In this document: positions 55,119 through 64,000 of the stretch, one piece after another
Layout of the letters: each line of letters starts with the position of its first letter
Position numbering within the stretch: position 1 is the stretch's first letter
Source: Beta vulgaris subsp. vulgaris
Taxonomy: Eukaryota > Streptophyta > Magnoliopsida > Caryophyllales > Amaranthaceae
Assembly (NCBI RefSeq): GCF_026745355.1
Contig: NC_079202.1
Location: forward strand, 6,874,629-6,938,628
Reading direction: 5' to 3'
DNA length: 64,000 bases
Made by a program: the position numbers and the translations under genes
The notes under the pieces: model-generated
Databases searched by the model: none
What the model was told of the DNA's origin: nothing
The model's input: the letters and a program-made list of their open reading frames with translations, nothing else

Positions 55119-55604
55119 CTTTCCACTTTAAGTAATGAACAAATTATTTACTTACTATGACTCACAAAGTAAGACAAGCAATATAATCATTAAAGTTATA
55201 TAAACTTCCATTTTTATCTTAAGATTAGATAATAAGGTGATCATCAACTTAACAACCCAAGAATATTTCCAATAATAATTCTTAATACCATTATTCATTT
55301 GTTGATCCAAGTCAACAACAACCAACCTTTCATAGGTGAATAACCAACTTACCAAATCAAGTCCTTGGTACTAATAAAGTAATTAAATAATACCAGGGGA
55401 ACAACATGATCCAATCTATGATCCAATATCAATATGATTAATAACGTTAAGTTCTCAATCCCATATGATTGCATCAATTTTATACAAACATAACATAATC
55501 ATCATCATCATCATCAACATGCTTCACACAACGGCATAAAACATGAAATTTCACATGAATATAAATCACCTGTGAACTATAAATAGTTTCCTATACATGA
55601 TACT

Positions 55605-55754
55605 AAGCCAAATGACCAAATAGGTATAAAAAAATACACCCTTTGACCATTTAGGTATAAAAATTAGCACCGACGACATTTGGGTATATAAGTTGCTCTA
55701 CGACGACAAATACCCCTAAAAATTGATCGGTGCGAAATCGTGACTCTCACGCGC
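55605..55754. repeat. MULE terminal inverted repeat, left
   Basis: About 150 bp, inverted match to 59681-59829, containing CGACGACATTTGGGTATATA and GATCGGTGCGAAATCGTGAC. Confidence 0.92.
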
Positions 55755-56168
55755 ACTAAAGTCGAGTATGAACCCCATTATTTACATTATCTTGATATTT
55801 ATTTTCTTATTTGTTTCTTTCCATTTCCATTATTCATTTAGTTCTCAATCAAGTTAATTTTTTCCAAAACAAAAATTGCATTGAAGGTAATTTTTTATAG
55901 TTGAAGGTAATTATTTAATTAGTGTCTCGTTGGAGCATGTCATAAAATTAAATGGAAAATATTTTTCATATATAAATCTATTGATATATATTTCAATAGT
56001 AGTCTTGCTTGACATTACATTGAATAGCGATAACTTCCGAAATAACTAAAATACCAAGCGTACAAAAACTTCCCAAAAGTATTTCCAAAATATAAGTGTA
56101 ATTATTCTCTAACATAATCATCATTGTACAAAAAGTGACCAAAAGTACATAGATTCTAAGTAACACAT

Positions 56169-59100
56169 TCAATCACATTGCTGGTATACTCCAACACCAA
56201 CTATCTGTTTCCCCTTCTTTTTCTCTTTTCTTTTACTTCTAGCAATAGCAGTAGCTTCCAACCAAGGATGTGATTGACTTGTCGTAGCAGTAGCAGAAGC
56301 ACTTGTGCCTGATGGACCAGCAACCGGAGGCCTACCTCTCCTCTTATGAATGCATTCAGATGGTGGAGTTGGATTTTTTGACCCAATTCTGTTTTTGCTT
56401 CCTTTTGGTCTTCCTCTTTTTTTGCCACCTTGTGTATTAGTTTGGTCCTGCACACTTGTATTCACCTTATATAAAATCAAATATGTTAGTATGTCAATAT
56501 TCCAACAAACACAATAAAATATAGTAGCAGTAGCTAGTAGTGCAATTAGTAGTACCTTTGGTTGATTGCAATTCCTTCTATCATGACCATTGACGTTACA
56601 ATTGCCACATTTAGTGACTATCCCTTTTCTACTGTACTTAGTTGCATTTTTCTTTGGTTCATCAGGATCCTTTCTCCGTGCCGTTTGTCTTTTCCCGCTG
56701 ACCTCTTCACAATGTCAGGGGGTAGAACTAACCCTTCTCCTTCGTGGTTCCAATATGTAGAACCTGGCACTAGATTTAACAAGGTTGAATATGTGGCTGT
56801 ATACATTGGAGCTTTATACCAGTTCGCCAAGTACTCTTCGGGAGTCTGATTCATGTACAAAATGGCAGACATAGCATGTGCACAAGGTATGCCAGTCATG
56901 TCCCAACTCCTACAACTACATGTTCTTTTCTCCAAATCAACAGCATGCCCCACTCCATATTGTGTGACCTCAAAACCAGTTTGCGAATCCCCTCCATTCC
57001 ATCGACACTGACAATACTTTTGGTTATCATAAGCTTCTTCTAACTTTTGGCTAATTCTTGGTGCCACACCACCCACAAATTGTCTAACTTGAGCTTTTTT
57101 TTAATCTCATTCTCTCCATCAATGCCAATCTAATGTCATCAAGCATGGATACAATAGGTTTGTATCTAGATAAGAGAATGAAAGAGTTGAATGTCTCAGC
57201 CATGTTATTATCAACTATATCACAAGAACTATGTGTTTCAAACTTAGATTTGCAAAATTTCTTAGTAGGTCTATTTATGAAATCATTGTAAGCATCAATT
57301 GATATGGCCTTCAGTGCTATTAATTCCTTCTCAAACTTGCCAACACTTGTTGCTTTGACACACTTCCAGAATTGTTTCTCTAAACCTTACCTCTATTTTG
57401 CTTCCTCCAATTGCTATAAATATGTTTAGCACACAATCTGTGTTCTACCTTTGGCCAAAGACTTTCAATTGCTCCAACTAAGGCCTGCAAAATTATATAA
57501 CCAACCATTAAAACAAGCACTATGACCAAAAACATTTAAAAAATAAAAAAAACAAATTCACTTACAATATGTTGGTCTGAAATGACTGTCCAACCTTCTC
57601 CCTGATTCATCCCTAAGTCTTCCCCAACAAGCCTCAAAAACCAAGACCAAGAATCGGAGTTTTCTCCCTCAACCATACACCAAGCAAAAGGAAACATGTG
57701 ATTGTTTCCATCTCTTCCAACAGCACACAAAAGTTGACCCCCGCATGCATGTTTTAAGAAACAACCATCTACCCCAAATATTGGTCTACAAGTGTTTTTG
57801 AAGCTTTTCTTCAATGGTTCAAAACAAACATAAAATCTTTGGAACACCTTTGGCTTCCCAACCTCTCCTTCAAGTGTTTTCAGAACACATGTTGTCCCTG
57901 GGTTACTTCTAATTAACTCTAACAAATAAGGCTTTAATATCCCATATTGCTTCTCCATTAAACTTTTTACAGCATTTAAAGCCTTATTCTTAGCTCTTTG
58001 ACACTTTCTGATACAAACAACAATGTCATATTTGTCCTTCATGTCATCCTTCATCTCAATTGGTTTCATCCTAGGATTTCTCAAAATCTTTTCCATAAAT
58101 TCAGTAACTAACCAATCAGAAGTAATCAGTCTGTTTGTGAAGGTTCTCTTGCAATTTACATGGTCAACTTGAATCGATTTCACTTGCCAACCAGATGGGT
58201 CTTCAATGTCTGGACCTGCAGTCATCTCCCACATACAACCAGCACATCCTATGTGTAATTGTTTCTTATCATTCTTCAAATATATTAAGTCCTTGTGTTG
58301 TTGTATGGAATACCATAGGATAGCTAATTTCAAGACACTTTGTGATGTGAACCTCAAACCTGCTGTAAATTGGACGTTAGCCATGTCACTTTTCTCATTA
58401 AAAGAAGGGTAATGCACCCTTTTGCTCCTCTTTTTAATGGTGACCTCACCTTCTTCTGAACTTGAGGAGTATAATGGACCCTCAAATTCCGAGTCTCTTT
58501 GATCAGATTGATATCCTCCCTCAAATGTTGTTAAAAAAGTGGGCCACGAGTTCCCTATCATCACATCAGTTTGATTGTTCATAACTTCAACTTGATCTCT
58601 AACACCTTCCACATTGACCTCGTTCTCCTATAGATATTGATGTGTTATTAGCCTTTAGACAGTCAGACAAAGGACCAACTCTTTCCTTTTGCTCTTTCCT
58701 TAAACCCAAATTCGTTCTTCTAAAGCTCATCAACTCATCGACATCGTACTCTAGCTCTTCCTGCACGATATCATCAAGCTGGACAGAATTCTCAGATAAT
58801 CCACCGTCATCGTCACCATTAACCAGATCAACATCAACCTCATTGGTCTTTGACCTATGTTGCTTCTTCTTTCCACCAACTTGTTCAACTACATCATCAT
58901 AGTCACAATGAAATAGTTCCCTAGGATCCATCTTGTAAGTCTCATCTTCCCCACTGTCATCATCCTCACTTGTTTCCTCATTACTCTCAATATAGCCATC
59001 TTTCTCATGATTAGGTTCACTATTACAGTTTAGAGGTTCTTTGGGGCTGTGATGTGTTGTTTAGTAATTTCCAAATTTGAGGTCGTTGATAGTTGTGTAG

Positions 59101-59178
59101 CCAATAAGTCAGTGCAAATTGTGGATTGTTGTGTATGGTTTATGGGTACATCATCCCCAACCATCGTCATCATCGCTG
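56169..59178 (-). CDS. MuDR-type transposase (spliced, with frameshifts)
   Basis: Minus strand. The N-terminal region starts at an ATG cluster (59178) or at 58931 (MDPRELFHCDYDD). Exon 58612-57536 carries the MuDR N-terminal zinc-binding block (LKLAILWYSIQQHKDL..HIGCAGCMWEM) and the catalytic-domain start (FGVDGCFLKHACGGQLLCAV, first Asp; TVISDQ, second Asp), ending at a GTAAGT donor. After an AG at about 57487 it continues ALVGAIESLWPKVEHRLCAK, then KQFWKCVKATSVGKFEKEL and DIVDNNMAETFNSFI. A SWIM zinc finger (CSCRSWDMTGIPCAHAM) is at about 56925-56870. A CCHC knuckle CGNCNVNGHDRRNC precedes an intron, and the last exon (to 56169) has two AT-hook-like motifs (KRGRPKGSKN and KRRGRPPV). At least three frame changes (about 59020, 57380 and 57100, plus 56690), one in an A8 run, mean it is either recently dead or mis-sequenced. 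Confidence 0.88.
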
Positions 59179-59680
59179 TTCAATAAACCATAATAAGAAA
59201 AAATTAACAGTTTTGTTTTCCTTTTCCTTAAACACTCAAAGATTATAATATTTAGTCAAATTTATTGAAACCCTAACTTTAAATCTTAATTTGGTCAAAA
59301 AAAACACTTTAAATCTTAATAAAACAAGAACTGTAAACTCTTGTTTTCAATATCAACAAATAAAGACAAAACCTAAATCAATTCTTTAATGTCTACTTTG
59401 CCCACTAACAATTATTAAATCAGTAGAACAAAGCAAATGAAAAACATACCTGTACAAAACTTTGTATTTTTGTAACTTTCAACTTCTTAATTTTACTTTG
59501 CTTCGTATTTGCTCTGTTGTATCCCCATGAAATTTGCCATTTAGGAGGAATTTATATTTTGGTAGAGATGAAAGGGAAGAGGAAGAGAGGTGAATGGTTG
59601 CCCAAAATAAAAACGAGTGAATGAGTGGGAATGTGAGAAGGTTCTAGTGTATTACACAATACTTTATAAAATTAAATAAA

Positions 59681-59829
59681 GCGCGTGAGAGTCACGATTT
59701 CGCACCGATCAATTTTTAGGGGTATTTGTCGTCGTAGAGCAACTTATATACCCAAATGTCGTCGGTGTTAATTTTTATACCCAAATGGTCAAAGGGTGTA
59801 TTTTTTTATACCTATTTGGTCATTTGGCC
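59681..59829. repeat. MULE terminal inverted repeat, right
   Basis: Inverted match to 55605-55754. The transposase promoter probably lies inside or just within this TIR, since the gene is read leftward from about 59178. Confidence 0.92.
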
Positions 59830-60935
59830 CATGATACTACATAAATCTCATTCGTAGGACATGATACTAATCCAACCCACACATAAGTATGTACGTATCT
59901 TGTGTAGACAAAATGCGAGGTCATTTTAACAAGCTTAAAAGTCTCTTAAAGAGAATTCTACGCCTACCAATAATCAACATAATGACAAACCAATACCCTA
60001 ATAATTTTCCAGCAACATTAAAATACTTCAAACCCTCTTTAAAAGTGTTTGAAAACCTTTCTCATCATTAAAAATTCAATTATAATACTTCCTAGTATAG
60101 TACGACTATATTAGTCATTGAAACCCTCAAAACCTCATCCTTTGATAACTAAAACTCCATCATAAGCATACTAATAAAATTTCCAGCAACTTATAATGCA
60201 TTCAAAATCCTTTAAAATATACTTAAACATACTAATAATCATAAAGTAGTCAATTTCATAAACTATAATGTATTACTATTATTTTCCAAGTCATAGAACC
60301 CTAAAAATCTATATATGCTTTGATACTTAAAATTTTAATTTAAACATAATAAATAAATCTGAAATTTAATTACTTCACTATATAAATTACATAATCTGAA
60401 ATTTAAATTTAAATCATCAAACTATAAATTTTAATCATGAAAATATTAAATCAATCCTTAAAAATATAAGCTTTAACACCAATTAAAAATAGAGGAGGAA
60501 GAAATAACCAAAAGAGAGGAATGAGGGAGAAATACGCACGCCAAGGAGGAGGAGTTCGGCGCGGCTGCTGGCGGCGTCCAGTGCTCGGTCGGCGCACGAG
60601 AGGAGAGAGAAGAAAAAAGGAGGGAGGCCGAAAAAAGTAGAAGGAGAAGGAAGAGAGAGAAAATAAGTGGGGAAAATTTGGGGTTTATATAGTTAACCCT
60701 TTTTGTGCTTAGGAAATTATGTTTGGGCTTTAATAATATTTAATGATTGGGTGTTTGCATAGTTGGGATCCTCTAATCCAATTTAAAATCCTTTTTACTA
60801 AACCCAAAGATGTTTAAGCTATTTAAATAATTTTCAAAGTATAACTAAATAAAATATTTGATTACTAAAAATCATTAAATAATTCTTTTGACTTTCAAAT
60901 AGACAACATTTTAAAGAAATAAATCATTTAAACAT

Positions 60936-60937
<2 letters not shown>

Positions 60938-60966
<29 letters not shown>
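60938..60966. repeat. (TA)n microsatellite
   Basis: About 14 AT units near the start (minus strand) of the chromovirus LTR. Confidence 0.9.
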
Positions 60967-60969
<3 letters not shown>

Positions 60970-61289
60970 TAAAATACATTTATAAAATTCATAAAATTAT
61001 GGGGGATTACAGTCTATCCCTCTTAAAAGAAGTCTCGTCCTGAAACTAGGTACGAAAACTCTCACAGTTTCAAAATTTTTGACTCAACTTCTATTTGGAA
61101 AATACTTGTGTCACAACATGTGCACACTTTTTTACCAAATTTGAAACCACTTGTGTTACTTATGAACACATTTTTCATGCGGAGAACCAATTTGTTTTGC
61201 ATTAACATGTGCAAGTTGTCAAAAAGCGTAAAAATACCATAAAATAAGGCAAAAATTGCATAATCTTATCGCATTCTGCCGCTCTTAAA

Positions 61290-64000
61290 ATGAGTTATGT
61301 CCTCAAACTCACCTCAATAAATAATTCAGGATATTTTTTCTTCGTTTCATCTTCGACTTCCCACGTTGCCTCTTCATACTCATGGTTAGATCAAAACACT
61401 TTTACGATATTCACATCCTTATTGCGTGTACAACACACCTTTTTATCTAAAATTTTCACATGTCTTTCCTCATACGTAAAGCTACTATCAATTTGGATTC
61501 TTTCAGGCTCCAAAACATGACTCTTATCAGGGATATATCTCTTGAGTTGGGAAATATGAAACACATCATGCATTTTCTCAAATTCCATTGGCAAAGTCAA
61601 CTTATAAGCTACCTTCCCAATCCTTTGCAAAATCTCATATGGGACAACATATTTAGCACTTAATTTGCTTTTTCCCAAATCTCATCACTCCTTTAGTCGG
61701 TGACACTTACAAAAACACTTTATCACCCACTGTGAATTCATCTTCTCTTCGTTCTAAATCAGCATAACGATCAACATAACTCTTTTCCCTATCTTGAGCA
61801 ACTTGAATTCTAGTAGCTTGAATCAACTTGACAATCTTAACAGTCTCCTCAATAAATTCGGTCCCCAATACTATATTCTCACTAAAATCATTCCAGCAAA
61901 TGGGACTTCTACACTTTCTTCTATACAACGCCTCAAAAGGAGCCATATTAAAGCTCACATGGTAACTATTATTATACGAAATCTGAATCAAGTCCAAGTG
62001 ATCTCCCCAACTTCCTTAGAAATCAATTGCGCACGCTCTCAGCATATCTTCCATAGCCAATTGGTCCTTCTAGTTTGATCATCGGTTGCAGGGTGAAAAG
62101 CAATGCTCATTTTTAACATTGTCCCAATATTCAACCGGACCTTTTGCCAAAATTTCGAGAGGAATCTCGAATCACGGTCTAAACATTCTCACTACATGCT
62201 TGATGTACGTCTTCACAAGTTGCTTATTCTTCCATGTCTCTTTTATTGGAACGAACACGACGGACTTCGTCAGACGGTCCACAATAACCCAAATAGTATT
62301 ATTGCCATTTCTCATCTTCGGCAGAACGGTCACAAAATTCGTTGATATAGAATCCCACTTTCATCCAGGAACCTCTAAGGATTGAACCTTTCCCATTCGT
62401 CCCTTATGGTCTATCTCCACTTTATGACAGGTAGAGCACTTTGACAGGAACTCAGCGACTTCAGCTTCATATTCGGCCACCAAAAAATCTCCTTAAGATC
62501 CTTATACAACTTGTCACCCCAGGGTGCACAGAATATGGCGTATTATGCCCCTCATCCATAAACCTTCTCTTAGGCTCTTCACATTTTTGTGGTACACACC
62601 ACCTTTCCTTGAACCTCAAGCTTTCATCATCATGAATCTTAAAGTCAATTTCCCTACCTTACTTCATTTTCTCCTTAATCTTATCTAGGTGATCGTCTCC
62701 AACTTGACCCTCTTTGATCTCATCGAAAATTAAAACCCAATGACAACGCACTCAATCTCGCCTCGATCTCCCCATGATTTAAAAATTCCAGGATATGCTT
62801 TTGCATATCTCGACATAATTCCTCAGGAACTACCAACACATTCATGCTATGGCTCGACTTTCTACTCAAAGTATGGGCAACTACATTCACCTTCCCTTTA
62901 TGATACCGGAAATCTAGGTCATAATCCTTGATCAATGCTAACCATCTCCTTTGTCTCATATTGAGATCCTTCTGGGTGAAAATGTATTTCAAACTCTTAT
63001 GGTCGGTAAAGATCTTACAGGTTTCCCCATAGAGGTAATGTCTCCAAATTTTCAAAGCAAATACGAAATCAGCTAACTCTAGATCAGGTGGGTAGGATAA
63101 TTAGACTCATATAGTTTCAACTGACGCGATGCATACGCGATCAACTTCCCATTCTGCTGCACAACATATCCCAAGCCATTCCTTAAAGCATCATTATACA
63201 CCTCAAACCCCTCATTTCCATCAGACAGGGTTAAAGCAGGTGCGGAGGTTAAACACTCCTTCAAGATCTGGAAAGCTTCCTCACACTTCTCACTCCACTC
63301 AAATTTTGACTCTTTCTTCATCAAATTGGTCACTGGCCTTGCTATCTTCGAGAAATCTCTCACACATCTCCTATAATAACCATCTAATCCCAGAAAACTT
63401 CTAAAATCTGACACATTATTTGGAGTAGGCCACTCACTAACAGCTTGAATCTTTGCATGATCCACAAAGACTCCTTCTTTAGACACATAATGACCCAAAA
63501 ATTCTACTTTCTCCAAACAAAACTCACACTTAGAAAACTTGACATACAATTGATTCTTTCTAAGCGTCTCCAATATTATCCTCAAGTGCTCGTCATGGTC
63601 TTCTTCACTCTTTGAATAAATCAAGAGATCATCAATGAATATCATAACGAACTTATCTAGGAACTCATGGAATATCCTATTAATTAAATCCATAAATATA
63701 GTCGGAGCATTGGTCAGTCCAAACGACATCAAAGTAAACTCATAATGACCATAATGCATCCTAAACGCAGTCTTAGGTATATCCATATTAGCTACCCTTA
63801 AATGTTAATACCCCGAACGCAAATCAATCAAACATACTCGCTCCATTCAACTGATCAAACAGGTCATCTATCCTAGGCAAAGGATACTTGTTCTTAGCAG
63901 TCACATTGTTTAACTCCCTATAGTCGACGCACAACCTCATACTTCATATTTCTTTACAAACAACACAAGAGCTCCACAAGGTGACGCACTAGGCCTAATA
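61290..64000 (-). pseudogene. Ty3/gypsy chromovirus pol (RT, RNase H, integrase, chromodomain-like end), cut by the window edge
   Basis: Domains on the minus strand in gypsy order. The reverse transcriptase (63786-63079 and further right) has [20 protein letters not shown] and catalytic [10 protein letters not shown], then the RT-RNase H connection ([18 protein letters not shown]). RNase H (63055-62720) has [20 protein letters not shown] and RRW, but VVAHTLSRK where ADALSRK is usual. Integrase parts include 61997-61707 (SYHVSFNMAPFEALYRRKCR, SPICW). The C-terminal end (61678-61300) has KLSAKYVVPYEILQRIGKVA, MHDVFHISQLKRY and a chromodomain-like NHEYEEATWEVEDE after a TGG-to-TGA stop. Frameshifts and this stop make it inactive. 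It looks Tekay/Del-like, an inference from its C-terminus and long LTR. Confidence 0.9.

Larger units (their letters stand above)
55605..59829 (-). mobile_element. Autonomous-type Mutator-like element (MULE)
   Basis: 4,225 bp with terminal inverted repeats of about 150 bp (55605-55754 and 59681-59829; outer ends GCCAAATGACCAAATAGGTA and reverse). Flanked by the perfect 9-bp target duplication CATGATACT (55596-55604 and 59830-59838), diagnostic for Mutator. It carries a spliced MuDR-type transposase on the minus strand and is inserted in the chromovirus LTR. The TIRs are nearly identical over their length, pointing to fairly recent movement. Confidence 0.95.
53942..61011 (-). repeat. 3' LTR of the chromovirus, expanded by nested transposons
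   Basis: On the minus strand it starts TGTAATCCCCC at 61011, next to a polypurine tract (AAGAGGGATAGAC), and ends GGTGTTACA at 53942. Removing the MULE and one copy of its TSD leaves about 2.8 kb, and about 2.4 kb after also removing the hAT element. A GC/purine-rich block at 60480-60670 parallels the one in the LTR at 312-1987. The outer boundary rests on TG..CA ends only, because the second LTR is outside the window. Confidence 0.7.

Noticed and set aside
54709..55160. Several 60-105-codon frames on both strands rich in Arg, Pro, Gly and Ala
   Set aside because: By-products of the GGCCCGG-rich hAT element.
1..64000. CRISPR arrays, bacterial operons or prophage
   Set aside because: The window is plant nuclear DNA; repeats found are transposons, microsatellites and minisatellite-like units, none with regular repeat-spacer structure.

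Overview
This window is nuclear DNA from a flowering plant, most likely a eudicot with a repeat-rich genome. It is AT-rich, has spliced genes with GT-AG introns, and carries plant-type transposons of nearly every order. The (TTCAG)n elements and SIRE-like LTRs made me think of Caryophyllales, but that is a guess. Only two host genes are clearly readable: a thaumatin-like (PR-5) protein gene at 3734-4657 and a nine-exon DAR/YlqF-type organellar GTPase gene (DGP3-like) at 42746-51415. Almost everything else is mobile DNA, often nested.

Layout: 1-1987 is the 3' end of a Ty3/gypsy element (polypurine tract plus 3' LTR), inserted in the right end of a CACTA element (to 2245). A decayed LINE RT fragment follows (2330-2890), then the thaumatin-like gene among Stowaway-type MITEs. 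6565-12097 is a complete 5.5-kb LINE with a 5' inversion: a 14-bp target duplication, a poly(A) tail read on the minus strand, the 3' half of ORF2 on the minus strand, and ORF1 plus the 5' half of ORF2 on the plus strand. This is the textbook product of twin priming. 12.1-18.3 kb is intergenic with MITEs, a pentanucleotide MITE and a decayed CCTGA-rich repeat. 18.37-22.31 kb is a gypsy gag remnant split by a SIRE-like solo LTR, which itself holds a TTA-flanked MITE and a GC-rich hAT element. 23.5-26.3 kb holds decayed copia sequence. 26.57-30.0 kb has an LTR-like stretch, a 1.49-kb non-autonomous CACTA element and a broken FAR1/MULE-like gene.

30.0-41 kb: a dispersed repeat rich in GAGTAACC is interrupted by a SIRE-like copia element on the minus strand (gag to RNase H, 39062-34568). 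The LTR, its TTAAG target site and about 290 bp of flank occur twice, once on each side of the internal region, which a simple insertion cannot produce. 41.66-42.61 kb has a PIF-type MITE inserted into a copy of itself and a truncated MITE just upstream of the GTPase gene. The GTPase gene is stretched to 8.7 kb by insertions in introns 6 and 7 (SIRE-like LTR sequence, a solo LTR, a truncated LINE, microsatellites).

52.2-64 kb: a MITE, a second copy of the GAGTAACC repeat holding a 282-bp Helitron, then a minus-strand Ty3/gypsy chromovirus running off the right edge. Its LTR is inflated from about 2.8 to 7.1 kb by a 4.2-kb autonomous-type MULE (150-bp TIRs, 9-bp TSD, spliced transposase with SWIM finger, zinc knuckle and AT-hooks) and a small hAT element. 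Many calls rest on directly visible target-site duplications. Lineage names and host guesses are inference without database searches.
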